Made by a program: the position numbers and the translations under genes
In this document: positions 37,801 to 49,447 of the stretch, in pieces
Layout of the letters: each line of letters starts with the position of its first letter
Numbering within the stretch: position 1 is the stretch's first letter
Origin: Paralichthys olivaceus
Lineage: Eukaryota; Chordata; Actinopteri; Pleuronectiformes; Paralichthyidae
DNA: 64,000 nt
Direction of reading: 5' to 3'
NCBI RefSeq assembly: GCF_024713975.1
Contig: NC_091107.1
Coordinates: 17,537,501 to 17,601,500, forward strand
Notes under the pieces: model-generated
Database searches by the model: none
What the model saw: the letters and a program-made list of their open reading frames with translations, nothing else
Told to the model about the DNA's origin: nothing

Positions 37801-40800
37801 TCACAAATTCATCTGCCCGCACCGAGTTGATGAGGTCACTCAGGTATTTGTAGTAAAGGTTGCTGGACAGGAAGCCTGGCATGTAGACCTGAGCAAATGT
37901 AAAACAGGGTGAACTCTGTTAGAAAATAATGAGCTGCCTGATAAATGTCTAGGTTACAAGTTACAAAGGGTGCGTTACTGACCTTTAACAGTGTTGAGCT
38001 TTTGTTTCATTAATGTAACAAAGGTGCATGTGTCAGTGGTGTAATGGGACAATTTGTCAGTGACTTACAACACAAAAGCTTTAGGATCCTATTCTATTCT
38101 TCAAGTTTCATACAAGTTGCACTTAAGACTTTTTAGGATCATACTGAAAACTTTATACCCATGTCAAGCACGACAGATATGAAGGGTCATATATCAGAGT
38201 CCAGTAATTATGAACTCTTGGACTGGTGAAGATAAGGACCTGGGAGAGAAAAACCCTGGAGTGCAAGCAATTTCCTTGGGCTACGTCAATACTACTACAG
38301 TTTTCGTTCCAGATTTTTGGAATATTTGGAAACGCTGCTGACAGTTTTTCAGTTTGGATGTGCAGAAACGGAAATGATGAAACAGTGACATAGGCACTCA
38401 CAATTAACTATTAATTAACTACTGACAGCTAAATAAATGTTTAGGTGATGAGCTATTAGAGCAATAAACCTTCCTGTTTACACCAGCACACACATACCCA
38501 ATGTATATGAGTAGTCATGTGATATGTGTCTTCAGGTGTGTTAGTATGGACATGGATTATACAGAACCGGGTATTGTCAAACAAAGATGTAGTAGTATGG
38601 ATGTAGCCCTAAATAAAGAAAACTCATTTCAAAGTGCAATGGAAATTACATTAAATTAACATAATTAAGACCTACCTAGTAGATTTTAAGACTTAGTCTG
38701 TAATATTTAACTGTTAAAAAGCCTTTTTTTTGGCCTCTATCAGAGAATCTGACCTTCTCCATGGTTGTCCAGGCCTGTCGGAGTGGAGTGGTGAAACAGT
38801 CAGGGAGCGGCCCTCCCTCTCTGCAGATATTCGACTCTATCTCCATCCGCACAGAGTCGCCAAAGCCCAGAGGGTTTGTGGCTTGGAGTGAGAAATACCT
38901 GAAGAGGAAACAGAGCGATGATTAAGATTTTAATCACTGCTGAAATTACAATACAATTTTGAAGAGGTGTCAAAAAAGAGTATCTCTTAACATGAGATTA
39001 AAATACTCTACTTCCATATAAAGGACAGAAGGTGTTGTGCAGCTCTGGAAAACTTTGATGCTGAAGAAGCAGGTCAGTGGGCTGGTTGCATTTATGAATA
39101 GAGTTATTAATGAAACAAAGATAAAAATAGATAAAACCTCAGGGATTGCGATTAAGAAATAAAAGGAAAGAGGATGAAAAATACATGATGTGTTGTCATC
39201 TATTCTGTATTATTATTATTATAGATAGTGACTGTCCCATACAAAGCTTTCAGCAGACAGAGTTACACATTAATAAGATTTTTAAAGGCTGTAGATGAAT
39301 CATCCAATTAAAGACTGGACTTCAACCATCAATGAAGTAAACTGAGTTAAGAAACTGACCTTTACCTTCTGATTACAATATGATTAATATATACAATACT
39401 GGAGAGAAATAGACTACATACTGTATACATGTCCAGAAGATACACCTTTATAAATAGGTCTAATTCTTTCTTTTCTTTTGCCCAAAGATTTTAAAGCAAT
39501 TTTCAAACTTTTGGATCCGCCAAAATATGACACATGCAAAATAAACATTTTGTTCAACTAAGTCTCTTCACGTTTTCTTCACGTTTCTTCGTGTTACCTG
39601 GTACCAGGTACTATTACAGGTGCATTCATGTGAAACAAACTAACATAATATGATCTGAGAGGAAAAAGTGATACTCGTGGGATCATTAAGCCACTGTAAC
39701 AGTATACAAGAGCAAAATGTCAATTACACAAACAAGAATGGAAGCAGCAGTTGTATTTATTACCAATTTTCACAAAGTCTTCTAAACTTTAGTGATAGAA
39801 TGAGTGTCAGACAGAACACCTACTTGTCGTAGAGGATCATGGCATCATTCTGAGCCTCCTGGCCGTCATACTGGCCCTTTTTAGCTGCTAGCTGATTCTG
39901 GAAGTTGTCTGCTGCCAGCCAGAACTGCAGTACATTCATCGCCTCCTCCTTTTCCATGTACTGCAGGGGATGAGATACAGAGCAAGGAACAAATAGACAG
40001 TCAGCACGTTTCAATATTTAATGAATTTCCTGTGTATATGACAACAGAACTTCTACCACTAAGTTTAACGTTTACTATGCCAAACATTGATAGGTTAAGA
40101 GAACAGTCACAGAAAAGCTTCACCATCATATCAAAAGGCCTGGTCACAAATATATTGAAGGCAAATCTATTCGTTCACTTCAAATCTGTGAGAGCAAGCA
40201 GGTGATGAAAACATTCACTTCCTGTGTCAAGGAAAATCGCAGCATTGCTTTGCATGGAGCTCAAGTTTGGTGAACTTTCATCCGCGATATTCACTTAGCA
40301 ATTGTGTATGTGTGACTGTGCCCTTACTCTGCTGGCACAGCCGCCAGGGGCAATATGGGGTTCAGCATCTTCCCTAAGGACACTTCAACACGCAGAGCAG
40401 TGGAGCCGTGGATCAAACCAACGACCATCTGATTTGTGAGAAAACTGCTCGAACTCCTGATCCACAGAAGACTACAACTTCGAAGGGTCTATTTAGATAT
40501 ATATGCATATAATATATAGAGATATGTTCTTAAACCTAACCAAGTAGTTTTGTTGCCTCAAACTAACTAAACTGTGACTGAGAACTGAATGTAGTAAAGC
40601 AATGAGCATAATTGCCCAATTAAGTCTCAAAATGAGTCATTATCATCTTCTGAAATAACACAGGAGTTTAACCCTGTGCTGAACCTTTTCAACCACTTCC
40701 TCAGGCAGACTTTGTTGCTCTTTAAATGTAAACTAGTTCAGTGTCCGTTCTACATCCTGTTTGCTTGGAGATGCTGGTTGCAGCTTTCTTCCTGAAACTG

Positions 40801-43800
40801 CAGGAATTGAGCTGCAGCAAGTAAAGACCAGCTGCAGGACTCAGTCCATAGAACCCTGAAGCCACTGCTGCACAAAGAGCTGTTCACCCGTTTATTGAAA
40901 GTTCAGTGACGCTGGACTTAGAACGCAGAGCCTTGAACTGGAGAGTCAGTTGCCCTTGTCGTGAACGAGCTGTTGTTGGTATTGAGTCTCCAACAGAGAA
41001 CTGGTTGCCTGTTTATTTTTAATTTATGAACATTGAACGTATCGCACGTCTAAGTCGCGCCAAATTTGACACTTTCCTTCCTTGGGTCCTTAAAAATACA
41101 CGTCAAGTGTGAAGCTAGTAAAGATGAATCATTCTTGAGATATGCTTTCCACATACAGAAAGACATTTCTGGAATTATTAAACTGATATTTTATATAATC
41201 TGACTTCCTAAAGCCTCTCTGCTAGAACTTTATTTTAAATAAATGCCTGAGGATGGCAGATGGTTAGAACATGACCCGGATTATTGTGCTTATTAAAAAG
41301 TACATTGCAACGGGGAGTTTTTCACCCAGTAAACAATTTCTTTTAGTGAAAACACATCTGGTGAAAAGACACAGCACTTAGGGAGCCACTGAGCGTTCCA
41401 GTATGGGTGTAAATAGCTGAATAGAATATTCTCATCCAAGTGCACATATTATCAACACGCTCTTCAAACAATAAGAGTGTAAATGTGATGATAAATACAG
41501 AGATGCAAGAGATAAAATTCTGAGAGCCACTGAACTCACTCACCTCAGAGAAGTAGAAGAGAGCCGACTCACAAAACAAGATGTCAGCCAGGAACACAGA
41601 GCCACTTGTCAACACTTCAATCTGGTATTTACAGAAATGATGGCTCCGCAGGAATTCAATAAAGTGCCTGGAAATGAAAGGGCAAGTGGAAGATGAGCGC
41701 AGCTGCTACTGTGGATGATCGAGGTGGAAAAATGACAAAAAGAACACAGTCACACTTTAAAGTCAAAACAAGGTGATGAGGAGATGTGAGTGTGAACTCC
41801 TCTGGATAATGAAAGACAGACACTCACTGTTGTTCCAAGATGGCGAACACTACCGACTGTGCAATAACGAAGCAGTTTGGGTCCACCATGCCATCCTCTC
41901 CACATATCTTAGCTACACAGAGGAAGGAATTATTACTACACAAGAGGAAATCATTTGAAATTGGGTCTCCAAGTCTTTATGATTTTTTGAAATACACTAT
42001 AGTCCAATTAGCAGCATCTGTGTCTTACCGACTATGTCATTTCTGAAGGGTTCTGTGATGGGGATGGGCTTCACGGCGTCCGGAGAGATGTACTTGGTGA
42101 AGATTGTGACTGCATCTTTCTCTATACCTGAAACACACAGAGGCAGACAGCTGATCATCCAGTGGAGCTACATGATATTAGAGTGAAGCTCGTGAAGAAC
42201 AGAAACTTCACAGGGGAAAAAAGTTTCTTTCAACCATCCCCAGGCTGATGTAGCACCGACATTAACAAAGGTTAAAGGTGGTTCAGCAGTCCAGTGCCGT
42301 TAAAACATTGTAGAAGAGAAGAGCACAACATAGATATAATTAAAGGAACAGCAGTAGTATTAAAAAGAATTATGGAAATGTCTCCACATTTATTTCATTT
42401 ACTTAACAGAAGCTTGAGTAACACATTATATATACACATCATAATCTATTCACCAAGTCTTTTTCAAGTGAATTTTATAATTCTATTCATAATACACCTA
42501 ATTAAATTAATAGCATTGCCTGGAAAGATTAGGTGAATCGAAGCACATGTATTGTTTCTCTGCTGTCAGCTAAGTTAAGTCAATTAATGGAAAGCTGCCT
42601 CTTATTATATTTTTCCTTTGTATTATTGTTGTGTATTTTTATTGTATTGATGTTGTATTTAATGTACAATATGTAACTTCAGCCACTAGGGTTTCACAAT
42701 CTTGGATTATGGGAGTTGTTGGCAGATGAAAATCTACCAGACGTGTCTCAGGCACAATTCATGTTCACGGATGAGGTCATGTATTAAAGATTTATTCATG
42801 TTACGCAGCAAACAGCAATGAATGATCCATTACGAGTGACCAATACAAACAGTGGGAGGAAAATGGCTAACTGGCTAAAAGTGTGTTTTTCCATCGTCGT
42901 ACCTCGTTTGAGCCGGAGGTTACAGCAGAGATGGACAAAGTACTGGTAAAGCAGATATGGTACAATTCAAAGCCAACATTAAATGTCCTGTTGCCTTGAA
43001 TAGGATTGTGGACTTCCCTGAGTTTGAGCTTTGTTGAAAACATTTTGGATAATTTAAGTTAACAAAAAGTATAATATAGGTCTAGTTGTTTAAGAATTGT
43101 TACATATTATATCTTTGGTGAAATTTAACTTTCTACATTTAAAACACCCTGAATGAATTTAAGAAATCCAATATTTATGTAAACCATTTAATAATAAAAA
43201 GGAGGATTTAAAGTGGACTCACTTTTCATGAGTTTGTCAGAGAGGTCCCGCAGGGTGCTGTTAGACTGCACCTTGTAGGGAGTCCCCGTCCTGGAGGGTG
43301 CCTGTCTGCTGGGTGTGTCTGCGCGAGGGGTGCCTGGTCTCAGGCCAGCCTCCGTGCTGGAGGAGTCCTGAGACTCCGATGGCACCGTCGGACGTTCAGT
43401 GCTACAATCCCGCGAGAGGGCATTGGGTGTGTGAGAGGCCGTCGCTGGGAGCTCAGAGCCATCTGGCGAGGCGGGGACAGGCTCGGCCAAGGAGCTGTGT
43501 TTGACAGAATTCAGACTGTGTGCTCTGACTCGCGACCAGCTGGTGGAGCGGAAACTCTCGGCCTCCAACCAGAACCGAACTAGGTGGTCTGCGCCCTGCA
43601 ATTCCATGAAATGCATATAGTGAGGAATCGCCACATTGTCTCGCAGGACCTGGTCCACCGTCTTGGATAGTCGAGAGCGGGTCTCCTGCGGCTGATAGTT
43701 CACACTGGAATGACCTGAAACAAACAAACAGACACACAACTGAGTGATCAACTTAGCACAGATATGTTTTAGAAACGTACATAGAGCAGAGTTCAGGAGC

Positions 43801-46800
43801 ATATTTAGATTTTTAACACTATATTTCTGGTCATATATCAGGTTTTAAAATAATGGAATATTGCATTAACCTTGATGCTTTATAAAACTGCATATAACAA
43901 ATGCCATCACCAAGTATTTCTATATGAATGATCTTTAATACTGGTATTTTGTATATTTCGTGTATTTTAATAATATCTATAAAACAGCTTTAATATTAGC
44001 ACAGATAATTTGAGATTTACACTGCCTTTAAGTTCACAATGGACAGTGAAATCTAACTGCAGACTGAGCACCAAACTTTCTATTATTTACAGCTTCTAAC
44101 TTTCCCAGCTAAATGGAAGATAAAAATGTGCAGCACATTGATGGGAGCTGGCACAAGCAATGAAAGATAAAAGGTGGATTTTCTCCGTTCAGCTCTCCCT
44201 TTGCATGTGAAAGTTTGGTGCAGGCTGAAGGCTGACGTGACCTGAATTCAAACTCAGAGATACTTGTGAATTTCGAGCTCTCTGTGGCCTTGCAACTTCA
44301 CAATTGATTTCACCCAGACAAACTTTTCAGAATCACACAGCAGCAGCATCATGTGTCCTGTCCATCGTGTCACTTGTGCCAGTATGAAAGGGTCAGACCA
44401 TAGACCGTGGCCCTCAGGTCAAACCTTGACCGTTTCCAAACTTCAGTTACATTTGAACACTGGGGAAAAAACCTAAATCCTGTCGGGATATTGCAATATT
44501 TGACTTAATAATGTCTCAACTCAAATAGTTACTTTATGTATGAATAACATCCACCATCCAAGGGCACTGCTAGCACAAACACCCACACATTACTGGAAAA
44601 CAAAATAAACAAGGGAGCATGCTCACGGGCAACAAAACCCAAAATGAATTATGAATCAGAGAACCATAGCTGAAGTTGAACTGCAGCGTGGGCTGAGGTT
44701 TTGTGGTATTGTGTTTGCTCTTTGAAAACAGGACGATTATTCATGTTGGCTTTTCAACTTCCTCCTTGAGATGATACAGTCGAGGCTGCCTTAATACTGA
44801 GCACTGCTACTCTCAAAACAACCGGTGCAAAATAAACTGTTATCAAGACAACACCATGGAAACCACAAGATTATTGTGGTTCTCACTGCCAATCTACTGA
44901 TAATCCACTAGTCTCAGCTGGAGGTTAAACTGCTACAGCTACCTGCAAACTGACATTGAAACTTGTTATCATTTGTGTTCCACCCAGACCATGTTGTCGG
45001 GGCTGCAGCACAGGTTACTCCACCTCAGGTCTAACTCACCCCAGCCATTCTCCAGACAACTCGCTCGTACAGTTCCTGTCATTGCCGTCATTCAACATTT
45101 CAGCCACACTACGCATCACGGCACCCGTCATTCATGCAAAGAATCTAATTTTAGGTCCCTTCTAATAAAAGCTAGGAGCCGTTTCTTCAGCATGTGAAGA
45201 AGACTGCGAGGGATATGTCAGTCTGACTGATGGGCTCTGGATTGCTTGGCTGCTCATCAAAACTGATGCAAGACGTCACGTGAGTTCCTCACACAGGATT
45301 AATGGAGTGTTTGACACTTGCACAAGAGAGTTAGTTTGTGATGCAAGAGTTACACAGACAGAGAACTTTACTACAACAAACCTAATTATTCCCGTAAGGT
45401 AAATAGAATCTGACAATGCAAACTTTTGGCAGATTAATCAACTGTCATAGTTGCATTTGCTCCTGCAACAAGCATTTCTTAATTAAAGGTTATCCTAAAT
45501 GTAAATATAACATCAGATGCACTGCTATGGCAAAACTTTTAATTGACTGACTGACTGAATTGATTAACAGGTCACAAACTCACATCAATCAAATGAATGT
45601 AAGCTTATAATGAGTTCTAACATACTTATTCATTTTCAATTTATAACACAAACTGTTGAGTTATTAATCTACCCCATATTTATATGATCGAATGTTTGAT
45701 TGGTCCTTTGCATATTATCATCTAAGTTCAGTCTCTGTACCCAGATCTCCAAAGTGAGCAGCCTCCATGTGGCTCGGTTGTTTCTTGAGGATGGCGGTGC
45801 GGCCACGGGCGAAGGAGTCCATGTTGGCAGAGATGGCATTGATGGCCACATGGCTGGGCCCCGCAGCGTCCTGGATGGCATGGTGGTTTCTCAGTCCTAA
45901 CGATGGAGAGTCAGGGCTGGCTGGAGTTGGGAGTGGAGGAGGGGGGAATGGCAAAAGAAGAAAGAGAGCAAATAAAAGTTCTGAGTGGCCTGGATGTATA
46001 ACATCAGTGTGACTTCATGAAAAGGTCTTTTTAGTAATGTTTTGATTTCGTAAAGAGCTTTGAGTTACTGCTCAGGGGGCCTCAGGGAGTGGGGTGTTGG
46101 AAACAACGGTCCATGTGTTCTCTCAATAGCTAGAGGTCAATTTTGTTCCTTGTGACCATATAACTTTAAGCAAATAGCTGTTTGAATCCCCTAAGATGGC
46201 TAAATATCTGTGTCACATCTGGGCAAAAGTCAATGTTCTGATATTAAATACCCAATCACATAATATAGAACAAAGGATTTTTAATTCAACAACATTGTGA
46301 AACACCTCCATGACCTTATTACAGTGGTAATAATGAACTCACCTCTATTGACTTTAGCATCGGTCACTCTCTCAGGTTCTTTGCTTTTGGCTGTGAGGGA
46401 GAAAGATGAGAGCGGGATTGTAACGGGAGAAGCACACAACATTTAGATTCACAATACAGGGCAATGTGAGCAAGGAAACAAAACAAATATGAGATTGATG
46501 GAGGGATAAAGTAAAGGGGTTAGTGTGATGTCACCGGAAAGACTAGAACACATTATATAGATGCATAACGACAGAGTGAGGAAAATAATACAAAGCAACA
46601 GTGAAGATAAACAGGGAGGCTGTGTTCTGATAAGCAAGAGTCCTCTCAGTCCTGCTCATTAAAATGGACTGAGGAGGCTTTTACACTGGACGTCAGCATT
46701 TGTGACCTTGGTCTCAGCTCTGGACTGACAAGATGCACCTGAAGCTGCCTACGACTCACTGGTTGTCAATGAAATAGTACAGTGACGCCACTCCTAAGCT

Positions 46801-48640
46801 CTGTGCCTGGAGGCAAACACTCATCAGCCTGACTCACCATTCATATCTTCAGATCAAGCTGTCAGGTCGGGTATCAATTTCAAACACTGTCAAAATGGAC
46901 TGAGAGAGGCCCGGGGAAATGGTACAGACGATGCTCTTACAGAACGACAAACTGGTAATGGTAGGCTGTTGCAGAAAAGGGCTGTGACTTTTAAATAGTC
47001 CAGTCCAACAACCTCTGCTGTACTGATCTGAAGCACAAAACCAGCTGACTTTGCTCTAAATCAGTGGTTCTCAAACCTTCTCTGACAATCCCCCCCTTCA
47101 GAAGTTCAAACATCCCCAACACCACAATTTGTTTTCAATAATTAACAATAATAGGGGAAGCAATTCATACTTTTTTTTAGATTTAATGAGGTAAAGGTCA
47201 ACACGTGACAGCATCATCAAACTTCTTTGGTATATTGTCACCCATGCCCCCCATGCAGTGGCTCTATGCCCTCCACTTTGAGAACCACTGTTCTAAATTA
47301 ATATTCATCAATCAAACAATATTTTTGGATTCATTACCAGCAAACCCCATTCCAAGGAAACCCCTCTCTTCCTGTCGTTCCTGTGAGTGTGTATGATCTC
47401 AGTTAAGAGTATTATAAGAGCACTCTCTAATAATTCCTCTTTTTGGCGCCCTGCTGTGTCAGCTGTTTTCACAAGTGTAGCCTCAAAGGAGGAAAAAAAT
47501 ACTAATCTCACTGTTTGAAAGAAAAAAGTGCAGCCTGATTTCCTGAAGAAACACAAGTGGAGTTCAACCGAAATCCATGTCACAATCACTGTCTTCACTT
47601 CTGTCTGTCATATTTGTGCACTCAAAGAAAGATACGAGCTTTAAGTGACCTGGGGCGGTGAAAATGTATATGGTGTTTACAGTGCTTTGTATTTTAACAT
47701 TCTAATAACCTTTTAACGAGCTCCTAGCCTAACAAACAGCCCTGCAGTAAACACTACCATAAAGGAAATGTTCCTCTTGTATTGATTATTATAGGGATGA
47801 GATATCAGGAGGGTGTGAGGTGGCTGTGACTCGGGGTTTAAACGGGTCATCCAACCTTGGCGGTGCGATGCCAGTTGCATTTTGCAACATCAGCTCTGTA
47901 CAGACCCGGTGACAGCAGCTAAACATCAATGAACCATTTACATGAAACACTTCTACTCTTACTCAGTGGCCATTATTTCATTAAGCAGCCTCAAGTGAAG
48001 ATTCCACCCTGATCATGTTGCTGATCCTGCTCACATTCAGGTCCAATGGGCATCGCGTGATGCTGACCACTTTCACCCATGCTAGCTACATCCCTTGCTA
48101 GCTAACGTTTCCTAATGCAGACCTCACATTTATGTCTGAGTGGTAACAACTACCTCATTCAAAACGACGGGCAAGTGTCATCGTTTTCAGTCTGGAGCTG
48201 TGAGCAAATGATCTGATGAAGCTACCTTAGCTAGCAGCTACAGCACAGCTTGGGTTAACGCAGACAATGCTGCTCGTGGAGCGTTTAAAACTGGATGCAT
48301 TGTATTGTAAGCAGTCACTTTCATTCAAGGAAGTTGTTCAACCAGTTGGTAGCTCCACCTGACAGATTCGCCGCCGCCCATGCTAACATTAGCGTGGATG
48401 TGACAGGGAGGATAGAGAGGCCAGCACAGGCTAAAGCTAGCCGTGTGACTGCAGTGAGCAGCGGCAGCTTGAAATTACACTTCCCCTTCAGCGGCTTCGC
48501 CCGCGGCCTTAGCCTCGGTCACATCCCTCCGAACTAATCTGCGAGCAGTCAGCCGGGCTCAGTGTGCCGCGAGCCGCCGGTGACGTCGCAGCCCCCCGGA
48601 GGTGAGCTGGTTCCTCACCTTTCCTCTTGAAAAACGACAT
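34858..48640 (-). CDS. akap10: A-kinase anchoring protein 10 (D-AKAP2), complete
   Basis: Dual-specificity scaffold that binds PKA RI and RII subunits; it has two RGS-like domains known to contact Rab4/Rab11, and a C-terminal PDZ ligand. Fifteen coding exons join in phase: 48619-48640, 46343-46390, 45741-45920, 43223-43714, 42029-42127, 41828-41912, 41544-41667, 39824-39960, 38754-38898, 37727-37888, 37143-37252, 36217-36299, 35243-35295, 34969-35061, 34858-34863. They give 612 residues (human 662). The start MSFFKRK matches human. Landmarks: AAGPSHVAINAISANMDSF (exon 3); first RGS domain split by a Ser/Pro/Thr-rich loop (exon 4 to exon 7); second RGS domain with FWLAADNFQNQLAAKKGQYD (about residues 350-480); EPEPDVKKSKG; the PKA-binding helix WQIAKMIVNDVV (about 583-600); final TKL. 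The loop in RGS1 is the least conserved part. Exon 8 uses the donor AA/GTAGGT. Introns hold MITEs and LINE tails, listed separately. Confidence 0.97.
36785..36865. repeat. Fragment of the 49710-50555 element
   Basis: CAGACCTGGTATTAACATCT, GTCCTG, GATC.GATCACAAGTGGTCAG and CTAATTTCAGGTG match the end of the element at 49710-50555. It lies in an akap10 intron. Confidence 0.7.
37258..37500 (-). repeat. LINE-tail-like repeat with (GAATA)n
   Basis: GAATAGAATAGAATGCCTTT, AATGTCAGCACACAATG, ATGGCGAAATTACAG, then A-rich sequence and GTGCAAAGAGAGGTGCAAGA. This looks like the 3' end of a fish L2-type LINE. It starts a few bases from akap10 coding exon 11, on its intron side. Confidence 0.55.
38278..38609. 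mobile_element. MITE in an akap10 intron
   Basis: The left end GGGCTACGTCAATACTACTA and right end TAGTAGTATGGATGTAGCCC are inverted repeats with two mismatches in 20 bp. The length is 332 bp and there is no ORF. No clear target duplication. Confidence 0.75.
40325..40440 (+). repeat. Fragment of a teleost interspersed repeat
   Basis: CCAGGGGCAATATGGGGTTC, AGCATCTTCCCTAAGGACAC, TTCAACAC, then GGATCAAACCAACGACC. These are the downstream parts of the family that begins GGTAAATGGACTGTATT (see 4639-4885), in the same orientation. Confidence 0.55.
47062..47290. mobile_element. hAT-type MITE in akap10 intron 1
   Basis: Starts CAGTGGTTCTCAAACCTT and ends CACTTTGAGAACCACTG. These are classic hAT terminal inverted repeats. 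Flanks CTCTAAAT (47054-47061) and TTCTAAAT (47291-47298) are an 8-bp target duplication with one mismatch. Length 229 bp, no ORF. Confidence 0.88.
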
Positions 48641-48880
48641 GACGGGTTTCACGCTCCGGACGCTTCCTCGGCTCACTGACACCGGCCCGTGCCTCCGCAG
48701 CTCCCCTCATTCAAAAGCATCTGTCCCGCACGCTGCCGGCGAGGAAACGGGTTGCTTTCGCGGCCCCGCTGTCAAATCCCGATTTGCTCCAAATCCGAGC
48801 TCAGTTCTACGGCCATGTTGTCAATAAACGTCCCACTTCCGGGCTGGTGCCGCAGCAGCATTGTGGGAAATGGTGCGTTT
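48641..48880 (-). promoter_or_regulatory. akap10 promoter / CpG-rich 5' region
   Basis: GC-rich sequence immediately upstream of the akap10 start codon. It contains an ETS-type ACTTCCGG at 48835-48842, a YY1-like GGCCATGTTG at 48811, and TTGTGGGAAATG near 48861. No TATA box, which fits a housekeeping-type promoter. The transcription start is not determinable from sequence alone. Confidence 0.5.
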
Positions 48881-49018
48881 ACCTGCTATGGTCAGAAGAG
48901 GGCGCTGTTTCTGAATGAACGAGTGAGCAGAGGCCTCCATCAACGCTGTTTAAATGATGCTGCACACTATGACGTGTTTACTGAATATCTTATCTTCTAA
49001 TGTATTATAATACCATTG

Positions 49019-49112
49019 CATTACATCACATTCAGCTGACGCTTTATCCAAAGAGACTTACAATAAGAGCTTTCAATCACAAGGGTACAAACCCAGAAAA
49101 GCAGGAATCAAC
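49019..49112 (+). repeat. Teleost interspersed repeat (CATTTAGCTGACGC family), copy 2
   Basis: ATTACATCACATTCAGCTGA, CGCTTTATCCAAAGAGACTT, ACAATAAGAGC, AATCACAAGGGTACAAAC. A truncated copy of the 23227-23535 repeat. Confidence 0.7.
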
Positions 49113-49447
49113 TAGACTTTACTGCAACTGTCCCATTTGATCTGCTTTTCTAACACACTGGGGCTGGCAGGCAACGATGTGTATCTAAGTCCCAGATCAA
49201 CTATCTATTCAGAGGTAACAAATGCTTGTGTTTACACAGTTTGTGTTTCTGCAGTCATTGAACAGCCAAACTTTAAATTTGTTTTTATTTCATGTGATAT
49301 GGTGATTTTGTTTGAGGAGAAATGTGAAGAATCTTGAGAGGGAAATGTGATTTAAGAGCAAAAATTCACAGACGTAATGTTAACTAATCATTTTCATAAT
49401 AAAACACATTTAGATTATCAAGAGGTGCTTTGTTGCACACTTCTTCT

